A DNA stretch of 64,000 bases from Branchinecta lynchi (lineage: Eukaryota; Arthropoda; Branchiopoda; Anostraca; Branchinectidae), in the NCBI GenBank assembly GCA_023053575.1, contig JAKZAP010000005.1, forward strand, positions 9,362,001 to 9,426,000, written 5' to 3'. Both the position numbers and the translations under genes were made by a program. Of this stretch, positions 1 to 11,545 are shown piece after piece; positions within the stretch are counted from its first letter, which is position 1, and each line of letters starts with the position of its first letter. The notes below the pieces were generated by a model. It was not told the DNA's origin, ran no database searches, and saw only the letters and a list, made by a program, of their open reading frames with translations.

Positions 1-1399
1 GAGCTGTGCCCAAAAATTGAGGATTTGTGTCTGACTTCTCTAATCCCCATTCATCATAGAACCTTGTTCTATGCTCCGTCGCAAAAAAATATTGCCAGGG
101 GTAAGCTTTTTCACGCTTTATCTGAACGGACGTTCTCAGCACTGGCCCAGTGCTGAGAAAGTCCCTTAGGCTACTCTGAAAGTGAATACTGCTAGGCTGT
201 CCGAAAGTCCGTTAGGCTGCTCTTGACAAGAGCCTCTATATGCAGAATAGTTCCCATTTTGGTTTGGTGGCTCTGAAGGGGGTTGCTGGGTTTCAAATTA
301 GAAACTTTGAAAACAGTTGGATTATGAAATATCAGAATTAGTGTTTAATATTAACTCTTACTTTTAATTATATATGTGCCCGAAGCTGGCGCATTCACAC
401 ATAGATAGATTTTTTGTTTGTTTTAAGAGTGGAATAATGTTTGGACTTAAATTGATACTAAAGTATACATAGCCGACAGCCATATACGTGTGATAAGATG
501 CCATCTAGACTGTATATAATTCTACCGGTCTAGGTGACGGACATCTCGTAGAGCGAGACAGCTTTGTCTAGCAAGGTCAAATTCTAAGCTCTTGATCGAC
601 GTCAGAACAGTTTATTTCAGCCCTTCAGCTCACTTTGAACAAGAAAAAATAAAACTGTAGTATGTATCGCATTTATTTGTTGCTGTTGTGAATTAGCGTC
701 GCCTTTGTCGTCAAGTACCTCGAGATGTGGCTGTTTTACTGTTCGATTTTACTCACATTTCCATGAAACGGAAGACGTTGACTTCCCAGCCAGGCTCTGG
801 AGATGTTAAGTGTGTAATTCAAAGGCGACAGTGATACATGGGAAAGTTTTCCTTGGGAAGTACCACTAAATAAATTATCCAAGTTTGGACTTGGCTTATT
901 TCCGTTTTTTTTTTATTTCCTTGTGAAGATCGTTGGATGTCACATTTCCGTATAGCAGGAATGCCAGATGAAAGTTATTTTACAAGTTAGTGGAATGTAA
1001 AAGGTCAAGGGCGGCGTAATTGATTCAAAGATTGTTTTTTTCTTCTAATAGTGAAGGCTTATTCCGACTTGGATACTGGGAGAGTAGCTGTATAAAAAAT
1101 ATGCAATCAGACGGTGCCAAATTAAACCACGTGGGACTGGGTTCAGTGTTATCCCTCTCGTTGTGATTATCATGAACTAAGTAGCGTGCGTAAAATGGGT
1201 GCACTAGACATTTTCACGGATAGCGATAAGAAAGCGTTGAGAATTTGTTGTTTAGGTATGTGAAGTTTTAAAGTACTTAAAGTTTTTAAAGTTTTAAAAT
1301 AGTTTTTAAGTACCCTGGAAGTCTGTCTTTTTTTTTAGTTAGATTTGTAACCTATTGTCGATTTGTCACTATTTTTTTTTTTTTTCTTTTCGTTTTAAT
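1..1399. other. AT-rich stretch, no gene recognised
   Basis: I see no coding exon, RNA gene or element terminus here. The sequence holds T-homopolymers around 907-916 and 1371-1386 and short partial duplications. It could be intergenic DNA, intron or decayed repeat. Confidence 0.5.
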
Positions 1400-1487
1400 T
1401 TTTGATTTTTTATTTGGACTCTGTCGCACGTTCTGTTGAACCGTGATGGGTTATTACCAATAAAGTTTGCTTACTTACTTACTTACA
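1400..1487 (+). mobile_element. LINE 3' end with (CTTA)n tail
   Basis: AATAAA at 1459-1464 is followed at once by about four copies of CTTA. A polyadenylation signal followed by a short tandem repeat instead of poly(A) is how CR1/L2/Daphne-type LINEs end. No upstream reading frame is recognisable, so the 5' limit is arbitrary and only the terminus is supported. Confidence 0.5.
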
Positions 1488-2032
1488 CTTGCCGCATTTC
1501 ACTGTGTTCGATGCGCATCATGCTCTCGACGGGTGTTTGGGTATCATACAGTTAATGCCTAAAACGGGTTATCTAAATTTTGCCTTGTTCTTGCTAGAAG
1601 TCAATCGGCCTGGGGAAAGGCTTATAACACCCAAAGCCGTATATAGTTTATTAAGACCGTGTTCCACCCTTCTAACAATAGTCACTATTAGCTTGGCGAC
1701 TGTTTTCGTTCCAACCTCATGAAAGTTACTACGTTGACCGTTCCAACCTTCTCGAAATAGTAACTACTTGCTTACCACGCTGGGGAGCGTAGTATGCGTG
1801 GTAACTACGAATCTCTGTTACGTGATTGGCCAGATTAGTCCGTGGCACGATATTTTGCTGAAAATAGCCAGCCTGGACGCCAAGAAGCTAGAATCGATGA
1901 CGTCATGCTTAGTAACTACGGTAAGAAGGGGGAACACACTCTAAAATAAGAGCCTAGTTTTTAACTAGTTTTGGATATTGGAACATAAACAGTAAATGTG
2001 CGAGGTGTGCTTTCAGGATCTAATCAATGTTG

Positions 2033-3442
2033 TTTTTGGGATCCCAAAACGTAAGTGGAGGGATACCTATGACATCGCAAAAGTTGTCCGTCTGTCCGTC
2101 CGTCCGTCCGTCTGTAAGCACGATAACTCTCGAAGGGAATGAGATATTTTGATGAAACTTGGTGTGAGGGTTCGTTGGGTCGTCGGACCATTCAAGTTCG
2201 TAGATGGGCTTTGTAGCTCTACATTTAGGGGTGGGGATTCAAATTAAGGGACAAACAAAATGTTTTGAAACAGCTAATGTGATAGTCGATTATGGGGTAA
2301 GAAGACATGCTGAACACGATGGTGAAAACCATTTTGTCATCGGACAAGTAGTTCGCCCGGAATCCGGCCAAAACCGGAAAGTTTGTTGAAAGTAAAAGTT
2401 TTATTTGAAGTTGATTAGATGTTCGATTTAGGGGTAGGAAAACATGCTGAAGACGATGGTGAAAATTATTTTCTCGACGGACAAGTATTTCGCCCGGAAT
2501 CCGGCCCAAACCGGAAAGTTTGTTGAAAGTAAAAGTTTTATTTGAAGTTGATTAGATGTTCGATTTAGGGGTAGGAAGACATGCTGAAGACGATGGTGAA
2601 AACTATTTTCTCGACGGACAAGTATTTCGCCCGGAATCCGGCCCAAGCCGGAAAGTTTGTTGAAAGTAAAAGTTTTATTTGAAGTTGATTAGATGTTCGA
2701 TTTAGAGGTAGGAGGACATGCTGAAGACGATGGTGAAAACTATTTTCTCGACGGACAAGTATTTCGACCGGAATCCTGCCCAAACCGGAAAGCTTGTCAA
2801 AATGAAAAGTTTTATTTGGAGTTGATTAGATGTTCGATTTAGGGCAAGAAGACATCCTGAACACTTATGTGAAAACAAGTTTCTACCCGGACATGTATAG
2901 TTCGTCCGGAGTCCGGCCAAAACCGGAAAACTGTTGGAAGTCAAAGTTTTATTTCTAGTTGATTAGATAAGCGATTTAGGGGTAAGAAGAGATGCTGAGT
3001 CCCTGTATGACAATCATATTTTACCCGGACATATAGTTCGACCGGAATCCGGCTGGAATCGGAAAATTTGTTATAAGCTAAATTTCTATTTGAAGTTGAT
3101 TAGATGTTCATTACTGGGGAAAGAAGATACCCTGATTTCGTGTTTGAGCTTTCTTTTTTCGCCGGACAAGTAGTTCTGGAGTTCGGCCGGAACCGGGAAA
3201 TTAGCAGAAGTGGCAGGAAGTTTTCGTCAAAACAGATATGATAGGGGTAAACACACATGCTGAATCCAAATCTGAACTTGGTTTTCTCAGGTGATTAGCT
3301 ATTTTGCCTTAATCTGTTCCTGAATTTTAATTGTAAAAATGTTCAAGGAGTCTGGCGAAGACTGGATCTGGCTAAGACAAGACCCTATTGTCTGGATCAG
3401 ATATTGAATTTTTGGGATCCCGTCGAAACCTTTGGTCTTGTT
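2033..3442 (+). mobile_element. Family A minisatellite element, copy 1 (Helentron/HINE-like)
   Basis: The copy starts TTTTTGGGATCCC, soon has a (GTCY)n run near 2086-2115, and then the phrase GATGAAACTTGG. The centre is a tandem array and the right end repeats TTTTTGGGATCCC before finishing in GGTCTTGTT. The same start and end recur at 7014-8421 and 18764-19559. There is no coding capacity, and frames inside it are artefacts of the repeats. The layout matches what is known of non-autonomous Helentrons (DINE-1/HINE and bivalve pearl elements). The assignment is inferred, as no rep-helicase gene is present. Confidence 0.75.
2374..2800 (+). repeat. 137-bp tandem repeat inside family A copy 1
   Basis: CCGGAAAGTT recurs at 2374, 2511, 2648 and 2785 with a spacing of 137 bp, and the intervening sequence is nearly identical. 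Each unit has GGTAGGAAGACATGCTGAAG and CCCGGAATCCGGCC. More diverged units continue to about 3240. The near-identity of the first three units suggests recent unequal exchange or slippage. Confidence 0.85.
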
Positions 3443-3991
3443 AAATCTTGTCGCTCGGCCGCTAAAAATGAGTGGGAAATCCTATTTCGTATCCACCACT
3501 GAAATCAGAAGCAAAAAAAGTTTTTCGCTTCTCGACGAATTAACCTTCCCTTCTGTTGCACGCTGGTTGTAGTTCAAATCCCGTTATGTTTTATGTCGTT
3601 TTCTTTGCTAGAAAAGAATTCTAGCCGGGAAAACTGGCGTAGAAATGATGGAAGAGCAGCATTTATCTAGTTCATGGCTCCCTTCGGATTAGTTCCAGTT
3701 TATCCCCCGTGTCTCATTATCAACCACAGACAACGAAAAAAGAGAAGCTCTCACTTCTGAAACTGGAAAGCTCGTGCTAAACCTTCATCATTAGGGAGGC
3801 TTGCACCTTTTACCGGAGCAATGTAAATGACAAATATTTTGGAGTTTACTTGATTATCTAAATAATCTTAGCAGAGCCTGTGTTCACAAGCATACCTATC
3901 CGAGCATGGATGCCTAGGCACATACCAAGGCTTAGCCAGGGACCGAGTTCTAGAGCCTAGAACTCCATACCTGGCTCAAAATCTGGGCCTA
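3443..3991. other. Unassigned spacer
   Basis: No coding frame or repeat terminus is recognised between the end of family A copy 1 and the MITE that begins at 3992. Confidence 0.4.
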
Positions 3992-4160
3992 CACTGTAAA
4001 AAGTTTCTTCGAATAAGGATTAAAGTTAACTGCAGTGTTTGCTACTGGGATTAATCTTATCTCGGCTGAGATAAGATTAATCCGAATTAGAGATAAGTTT
4101 ATCTTTTTAGAGACAAGATTAATCCCAGTAGTAAATGCTGCAAGATTTGTTTTTACAGTG
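3992..4160. mobile_element. 169-bp MITE with CACTGTAAAAA termini
   Basis: The left end CACTGTAAAAA is matched by TTTTTACAGTG on the right. Further in, CTACTGGGATTAATCTT is inverted on the other side. The centre holds a near-perfect palindrome at 4048-4083 (GGATTAATCTTATCTC and its complement around a 4-base loop). There is no coding. A TA precedes the left end but no matching duplication follows the right end, so the superfamily is unclear. Confidence 0.7.
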
Positions 4161-4223
4161 AAGGCTTGGGTGTAAACGGTGATACTAGGCCCGTGCCTAG
4201 CATTGGCTAGGCGTGCTTGAGAA

Positions 4224-4262
4224 CGGGGTTTAAGTAAGTAAGTAAACATGCAATTTATCCCA
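4224..4262 (-). mobile_element. Possible LINE tail, (CTTA)n on minus strand
   Basis: On the minus strand GATAAA is followed shortly by three copies of CTTA. This resembles the tail at 1459-1487 but the signal is not canonical, so support is weak. Confidence 0.3.
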
Positions 4263-4726
4263 TGTATTATAGGCTATTCGTTCTCGACCTAAGCTACCTA
4301 AGCTTTGTATAGAGCACTCCACTTTGTATAGGTTGTCCTTTCGGGGACGTGTTGTGTAGTTTGTGGTCGCCGCTTTTTTCACTTTCAGGACATATTTATT
4401 ATTCTACTCAAGAACTGTTCTCGATATTTATAACAATTTTTTATTTGCACAACACGCTACTGCTCTTTCATTCCGCCTTTCTCTCCTCTTGGTGGCTGTG
4501 TTCATCTGATCGCCACGAGCGGTGCAGGGTGCCGATCATATCATCAAATGGTCAGGCGGGCCACAACAAGAACTTCTTTTCTCTTTTTTTTTCGTTTTTT
4601 TCAGAATCTCTGAGTTTTATCACATCAACGCATTACATCTAACAAAAGTTACATAAAAACAACCGAAACGTACAACGCAACATGAACAAGAAATGATGCG
4701 ACTTCAGTAAGAGAGAAGAACACTGG

Positions 4727-5082
4727 TTAGTTTTCGATTATATTGTTCTTGTGGATTTCCGGCTTGATGTCGCACACCAAGTTAAGGAGAGTCTGAACCA
4801 CCGTCTCCTTATTCTGGGCTACCATTCGGCTCATTTGCTGAATCTTCGGCTTACTATCCACATCAATTTTAGCAGCTACACCTTCTTTTGAACCAAGGTG
4901 CTTGGCTTCAAACTCCTTGAACTGACGCTCCCGTCCTTGTTTATATGCTTCAATATCTGCATTGGCCTCGTCTTGGCTTGTTTTATTCTCCTGGCCTTCC
5001 TTGCTCTCGCTTCTTTCAGATTTTCAGCCGCTCTCTTTTCTGCAGCAAGTAATTGCTGAATTCCTTGGGTTTGAGTTGTCAT
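4727..5082 (-). pseudogene. ATP6V1G: V-type proton ATPase subunit G, frameshifted intronless copy
   Basis: Subunit G is part of the peripheral stalk linking the V1 and V0 sectors of the proton pump. The first 40 or so residues ([20 protein letters not shown], then a KARRIKQAK segment) match the conserved N-terminus of the family. The frame then shifts. In the next frame the protein continues from [20 protein letters not shown] to a C-terminal segment with [19 protein letters not shown] and a TAA at 4727-4729. Counting one lost base in the AAG-GAC junction near 4961, the full length is 118 residues, the usual size for this subunit. No introns interrupt it. Downstream on the minus strand lie a GATAAA and an A-rich tract (about 4570-4606). 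A processed retrocopy is the simplest reading. A real gene with a single-base assembly error remains possible. Confidence 0.85.
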
Positions 5083-6026
5083 TGCTCCAAAATATCACAA
5101 GACAATTTTTTTTAAATGTTTGCCTGGGTCATGAAATTACTTCAGTCTTATTTCCTCTTTGATGTAGAACCACCAGTATTTCCTCTTGCAAATGTTTAGA
5201 ATCAGGTGCAATCGTCCAATTGTAAGCAGTTATGTTCGAGTGATCATCTACTACCCGGCACATGCTGCACAATCTTTCCGGCACCGGACGAAACCAGCTG
5301 TCTGCCATAAAGTAGACCATTCCCGCTTCCAAACATGCTAATTTTACAGTTCTAACTCGTGGCAATCGGTGCCAGCTCATCTTAGCCGGTGCCGGCCGGC
5401 CAGGCACTACGGCACCGGACACTTGCTGTACACAGAACCGAGAGTGGGCAACCTCTCGGTTATGTCATGAGGAAATTGATGGTATTTTGTGGTGAAGATG
5501 GAACAGAAAAGGTATTTTATTAATAAGTCCCAACAAAAGTTTCTCGTTGTAATATGTTAACATTTTCCGACCACAAGTAGGGATTTTCCTAAAAAAGAGG
5601 ATCTATTTTCATGGCTCCAGCTGTTAAAGACTAGAACCTTTGTCTAATCAGCGATATAACGGTCCATAAAGTGGCAGTTTCACATGCTTATGGCTGTGTG
5701 TGTGTGTGTGTGGGGGGGGGGGGGGATCTAAGCATATGACTGGTTAATGCCCCAGTTAGACTCAAGAATAATAAGAGACTAGAAGCAACCGGACGAGAAA
5801 TACAGCACCAGCGGCAAAAAGCGGCACGATTTCCACGACACACTACCGCCGTTTTTTACAAGATAAAGCAGCAAGGTTGTTCTCAGCAGCATGAGCAGGT
5901 CCTTCGTATCTGCTTACGCATCAGTCAAGTCGCGGCAGCAGCTTGAAAGTATTTTGCCGAAGACAAAATAAACCAGAGCGCCGCAGGCGAAGTTTGTGTC
6001 TTTCGCCTCTTCTGTGGCAGAACAGA
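5083..6026. other. Spacer with a (GT)n-(G)n tract
   Basis: No gene is recognised. A minus-strand frame at 5129-5422 has no family resemblance. At about 5695-5725 a GT dinucleotide run passes directly into a run of about 14 G. Confidence 0.45.
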
Positions 6027-6922
6027 TTTTTGGGATCCGAAAACGTAAGTGGAGGGATACCTATGACATCGTAAAAGTTGTCCGTCTGTCCGTCTGTTAG
6101 CACGATAACGCTCGAAGGGAATGAGATATTTTGATGAAACTTGGTGTGAGGACTCTTTGGGTCAAGGGTAAGGTCGGGTTTGTAGATGGGCTGTGTAGCC
6201 CTTCAATTAGGGGGGGGGGGGGGAGGGGGTTATAATTAAGGGGCAAACAAAATATTTTTAAACATCTAATGTGATAGTCGATCATGGGGTAAGAAGACAT
6301 GCTGACCACGAATATGCAAAACATTTTGTCGTCCGACAGATAGTTCGCCCGGAATTTGGCAAAAACCGGAGAGTTGGTTAAAAGTAAAAGTTTGATTTGA
6401 AGATTTAAGGGTAAGCAGACATGCTGATCGCTTATGTGAAAAGCATTTTCTTCCCGGACAACTAATTTGCCTGGAATCCGGCCAAAACCGGATTTTTTTT
6501 TTTTAAGTAAGAAGTTTTATTTGAATTTGATTAGATGACAGATTTAGGGGTAAGAAGAGACGCTGAGTCTGTATATGACAACCATTTTAACCGGATATAT
6601 AATTCATCTAGAATCCGGTTGTAATCGTTATTGTTTAGAAGCTACAGTTTTATTTGAAATTGATTAGATATGCTTTACTAATAAGGAGATACCGTACGCT
6701 GAATTCGATTCTGAATTGTCTTTTCGGGCTTGACAAGTAGTTCGCTGGGAAGTTTCGGAAGAAGTAAAGCAGGAAGTTTCGACCAGTATCGCCAAATAGA
6801 TATAGCTTATAGAGGTATATCTGAACTTGGTTTTCTCTAATGATTAGCCTGGCGAAGACTGGATATGGCGAAGATATGACACAGTTGTCTGGATCAAATA
6901 TTAGATTTTTGGGATCCCATCG
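6027..6922 (+). mobile_element. Family A element, copy 2 (diverged)
   Basis: It starts ATTTTTGGGATCCG, carries the GTCY run and the GATGAAACTTGG phrase, and ends near ATTTTTGGGATCCCATCG, where the usual 3' terminus (…GGTCTTGTT) is lost. A long G-run at about 6211-6224 interrupts the first unit. It is shorter and more diverged than copies 1 and 3. Confidence 0.65.
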
Positions 6923-7013
6923 CCACTTGTATCCACTTGACGAAAGTCATCTACCAGTCTACCAAAGTAACTAATTACGGGCTTCTAAGAATTCCTCAAC
7001 GGGTGTATTCTTC

Positions 7014-8421
7014 TTTTTGGGATCCCAAAACGTAAGTGGAGGGATACCTATGACATCGCAAAAGTTGTCCGTCTGTCCGTCCGTCTGTAAGCACGATAAC
7101 TCTCGAAGGGAATGAGATATTTTGATGAAACTTGGTGTGAGGGTTCGTTGGGTCGTCGGACCAGTCAAGTTCGTAGATGGGCTTTGTAGCTCTACATTTA
7201 GGGGTGGGGGAGGGGATTCAAATTAAGGGACAAACAAAATATTTTGAAACAGCTAATGTGATAGTCGATTATGGGGTAAGAAGACATGCTGAACACGATG
7301 ATGAAAACCATTTTGTCATCGGACAAGTAGTTCGCCCGGAATCCGGCCAAAACCGGAAAGTTTGTTGAAAGTAAAAGTTTCATTTGAAGTTGATTAGATG
7401 TTCGATTTAGGGGTAGGAAGACATGCTGAAGACGATGGTGAAAATTATTTTCTCGACGGACAAGTGTTTCGCCCGGAATCCGGCCCAAACCGGAAAGTTT
7501 GTTGAAAGTGAAAGTTTTATTTGAAAATGATTAATGTTCGATTTAGGGGTAGGAAGACATGCTGAAGAAGATGGTGAAAACTATTTTCTCGATGGACAAG
7601 TATTTCGCCCGGAATCCGGCCCAAACCGGAAAGTTTGTTGAAAGTAAAAGTTTTATTTGAAGTTGATTAAATGTTCGATTTATAGGTAGGGAGACATGCT
7701 GAAGACGATGGTGAAAACTATTTTCTCGACGGAAACTATTTCGACCGGAATTCGGCCCAAACCGGAAAGTTTGTCAAAATTAAAAGTTTTATTTGGAGTT
7801 GATTAGATGTTAGATTTAGGGCAAGAAGAAATGCTGAACACTTATGTGAAAACAAGTTTCTACCCGGACATGTAGTTCGTCCGGAATCCGGCCAAAACCG
7901 GAAAACTGTTGGAAGTCAAAGTTTTATTTCTAGTTGATTAGATAAGCGATTTAGGGGTAAGAAGAGATGCTGAGTCCCTGTGTGACAATCGTATTTTACC
8001 CGGATATATAGTTCGACCGGAATCCGGCTGGAATCGGAAAATTTGTTATAAGCTAAATTTCTATTTGAAGTTGATTAGATGTTCATTACTGCGGAAAGAA
8101 GATACCCTGATTTCGTCTTTGAGCTTTCTTTTTTCGCCGGACAAGTAGTTCTGGAGTTCGGCCGGAACCGGGAAATTGGCAGAAGTGGCAGGAAGTTTTC
8201 GTCAAAACAGATATGACTTATAGGGGTAAACACACATGCTGAATCCAAATCTGAACTTGGTTTTCTCAGGTGATTAGCTATTTGGCCTTAATCTGTTTCT
8301 GAATTTTAACTGTAAAAATGTTCAAGGAGTCTGGCGAAGACCGGATCTGACTAAGAAAAGACCCAGTTGTCTGGATCAGATATTGAATTTTTGGGATCCC
8401 ATCGAAACCTTTGGTCTTGTT
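7014..8421 (+). mobile_element. Family A element, copy 3, with an empty site nearby
   Basis: It has the same termini and internal order as copy 1, to which it is nearly identical over most of its 1.4 kb, and holds about five 137-bp units. It is inserted in a host segment whose uninterrupted duplicate lies at 8622-8907. The duplicate reads CTTCTTTTTCTATTTAG where this copy reads CTTCTTTTT-element-CTATTTAG. That fixes the ends as GGGATCCC (after a T-run) and CTTGTT. Confidence 0.8.
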
Positions 8422-8907
8422 CTATTTAGTCCGAACTGCACTGTTCTAGGTCAAGAAACATTCAAAGAAGTGTTCCTTGCTGAAGACTAAGGATTTGTCT
8501 TCTGGTGGAGATGCTGGTACTGGGAATCTGCTTTTAGTACTTCTAAACACTCTAGTTTGCAAACATTAGTGACGGGATACTTTTCGTAAAGTTCGTGCAC
8601 CCGTCCGTCCGTCTGACAAGTACGCCACTGCCACTTGTTTCCACTTGACGAAAGTCATCTACCAGTCTACCAAAGTAACTAATTACGGGCTTCTAAGAAT
8701 TCCTCAACGGGTGTATTCTTCTTTTTCTATTTAGTCCGAACTGCACTGTTCTAGGTCAAGAAACATTCAAAGAAGTGTTCCTTGCTGAAGACTAAGGATT
8801 TGTCTTCTGGTGGAGATGCTGGTACTGGGAATCTGCTTTTAAAACTTCTAAACACTCTAGTTTGCAAACATTAGTGACGGGATACTTTTCGTAAAGTTCG
8901 TCCGTCC
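8422..8907 (+). repeat. Tandem duplication of the family A insertion site
   Basis: The segment flanking copy 3 (6923-7013 plus 8422-8617) is repeated uninterrupted at 8622-8907. Shared stretches include GAAAGTCATCTACCAGTCTA on the left and TAGTCCGAACTGCACTGTTC on the right. The second copy runs into a GTCCGTCCGTCCGTCTG tract and a diverged family A body. Confidence 0.85.
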
Positions 8908-9740
8908 GTCCGTCTGTTAGCACGATAACTCTTGAAGGATTTGATATATTTTGTTCAAACATAGGAATACATATAGGAAGACACATGAAACAAACATATA
9001 GGAATTTTTTTGATCAAAGTACAGGTCAATTCTGTAGACGGTTGGTAGAGCTCGATATTTAGGGGTGATGGAGGGGGTCCACATTAAGGGGTTGAATAAA
9101 AGAGATAATGAAATAGTTGATTGAAAGGTAAGGAGACATGCTGAATCCATATCCGAAGCCTATTTTCTCGCCAGACAAATAGTTCGTCTGGTATCCGGTT
9201 CGAATAAAAAAAAAATTCAAAGTCACAGTTATTAGAGGTTCGACATTGAGGTAAGAAGACACGCTGAGTCCATTTTGAACTGATTTTTTTTTTACAAAAA
9301 AGTGGTTCACTCGGAGTCCGACCGAAACCGTAAAATTAGTAGCCTCAAAGTGAAATTTTTATCCGAAGATGGTTAGAGAGGGGCACGGACACATCCTGAA
9401 TTCGTTTTTAAACCTTATTTTTTTGCCAGACAAGTAGTTCACTTGGAACGTGCCAAAACCGGACATTTGGTTAAAGTATAATTTGTCTTCTGGTGTCGAT
9501 TAAAGATACGATTCGGGGGTAAAATTACGTGCTAATTCCGTGTCTGAAGTTTATTTTCTCACTGGACAAGTAATTAGTCAGGAAACCGGCAAAACCGGAA
9601 ATTTGGTCCTACTGAAGTTCACTTCTCCTGTCTCCTAGACTAGAGGGAGGCATGCTGAATCTGTATCTGTTCTTAGTTTTCTCATCAATCGGTATGTTGC
9701 AATAGTTGTAGAAAAGGAGAGATAAAATATACAGGGATAT
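8893..9740 (+). mobile_element. Family A element, copy 4 (diverged)
   Basis: A GTCY run with AGCACGATAACTCTTGAAGG is followed by degenerate A units carrying GGTAAGAAGACACGCTGAG and CCGGAATCC-like sequence. Neither terminus is preserved. Confidence 0.55.
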
Positions 9741-11383
9741 AAAAAGTAATCAGTAGAACTGGGTGGAAGGTTGTTAAACTGGATATATTGGGTCGACAAA
9801 TTTGTTCTCGCATTGAACGGACAGTCTGATTAGATCGTCATCAGAAATTCAGAAATTAACCCAATTACATTATTTTCGGCGAATGAGATCCTGATGCAAG
9901 GGTTCTGTACCTATTAAATTGTAAGTCTACTGGCTCTGACCCGTCATACCGATTGTCCTCTGGGATCGCTTCGAAACCATTTCTCTCGTTTTCCATGCAC
10001 GGAAGTGGATAAAATTTCGTGTCGTGTCGTGACGAAAGTTTCTACTGGAGGCTACTAACATCTCTTTTTTCTTTTCTTTTGCAGACCTGCATATTTGGCG
10101 TCCGAGTCAGAAGGTAACTAGTAAGCAAACTGGTTCAGACTCATCTACGAAGCACTAGCGGCTGTGACCTTATCTTTGTGGGATGGCGGTAAAGTAAGTC
10201 ACACATTTTTCTGCATCGGAAAATCGGTTGCTGATCAGATGCCGATCAGAACGGCATCCGCGATCAGATGCCGAATTTTTTGAAAAAATTAGGAATAATT
10301 ATCCAGATTGGGCTTTGGAATTTACATCATTTCGATATTTTAACCCGCCGGTATGTATGAGCCGTGAAACTATGCCGAGAGTTCTTTGATTTGGTCCGAG
10401 AATGATTTGTATTTTAAGTTACGAATTCAAAAATTCAACTCCTCGGAATAGTTTACGTTACCTAGCCATTTACTTTTTCTTGCAAATTTTGAAGTAGTAA
10501 AATCCGATAGTCGTGCCTCAAAAGATACAAGAAAAAGAAAACACTGATTCGTGGCGAATCTATCGCTTTACAAGATTATCTGGCTATTATTTTCTCAGCA
10601 CTAATTTCTCCACACTCAGCTTTTTATTTAGTCGGTTCTTCCCATGAAAATTCCTCACAATCTCGAGTCGAATCCTGACTCCCCTCCCTCGTTCCTTATT
10701 ACCACAAATTCAGAGTCTGGTTCGGCCGTATCACAATACCTATGATTTGATTCCCGGTCTCACTTTACCACTTTAGATCGTAGAATCCATTTCAGACCTG
10801 AATATTCAATTTCTCCTCTTCTATCTAAGAACCGGGGACCTACTTGCTTTAGGTCTCGTCTATATCCTTGTTGAAAAAGATCATCCTCCACCTTGAATAT
10901 TTTCTTTGGATCCAAATAAATGAGCTGCCTCGAGTGGTAATTATAGTGGGTCCGCTTTTCACTAATTGCGGAACTTTCTAGAAAGTCAAGCTGCTACTTG
11001 AAGTTTGCTTTCGAATTGCCCTGGAGTTCTATCCTTGTACTTTCCCGGCTAGTCAGATTGAGCAACTCCCAAGTCGCCTCCCGCGTCCCGAGGCTTCCTG
11101 AAGTATGGCAGGCTAGCTTTAGGCGAAGTAGTCTTAGGTTCATTTCCTGACATGAAAGATGGTCTAGCACGCTGTACCCGATTGAGTACTGTGTCCTTTA
11201 TGATAACTGAACTACTACAGCTGTCCAACTTTAAGAGACATCAAAGTAGTTGTCCAACTTTGACTGATCTGTGCGGCGTTCGTAACTCGTAAACTTTAAA
11301 AAGTGTAAATACTCCTTCAGCCCAAGCTGACTGCGAATCATGTTTGATAGTGCAAAACGGATACCGTACGTCAGCTGAATTTT
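9741..11383. other. Unassigned AT-rich DNA
   Basis: No gene is recognised. A pyrimidine tract ending in GCAG at 10065-10084 followed 33 bases later by GTAACTAG could bound a tiny exon, but nothing supports coding. Confidence 0.4.
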
Positions 11384-11545
11384 ATTAGAGCTATATTTCG
11401 GTCCTTCTTGGCAAGGGCTTCTTTGGCAACTAAAGACCTTGTGGGTTTCCCACAAGATCGTTTTTCCAACTTGAACGGTTTTAAGCCTGAAGAGGACCCT
11501 TGCCAAGACGGGCCGAAACATAGCTCAAATAAAATTCCTCTGAGG
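11384..11545 (+). ncRNA. Inverted pair of hammerhead-like core motifs
   Basis: On the plus strand CTGAAGA (11487-11493) is followed by a helix GGACCC/GGGCC (11494-11499 with 11510-11514, one bulged A) and GAAAC (11515-11519). This is the order of conserved core residues in hammerhead ribozymes (CUGANGA, stem II, GAAA). An inverted, more diverged copy lies at about 11388-11425, with both followed by ATAGCTC and AATAAAATTC. Penelope-like elements are known to carry such motifs in their terminal repeats. I could not define stem III or the cleavage triplet, so self-cleavage is unproven and the match could be chance. Confidence 0.3.

Noticed and set aside
2225..2944. Overlapping minus-strand frames beginning MGRIPGEILVRRENNFHHRL
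   Set aside because: They repeat every 137 bp because they are translations of the family A minisatellite. There is no conserved family and no start context.
3563..3590. GTTCAAATCC resembling a tRNA B box
   Set aside because: No A box, acceptor stem or cloverleaf could be drawn around it.
5129..5422. 97-codon minus frame upstream of the V-ATPase copy
   Set aside because: No recognisable family; Pro/Arg-rich start comes from a CCGGCCGG-type palindrome.
10065..10125. Micro-exon bounded by GCAG and GTAACT
   Set aside because: Splice-like bases alone; no coding support on either side.
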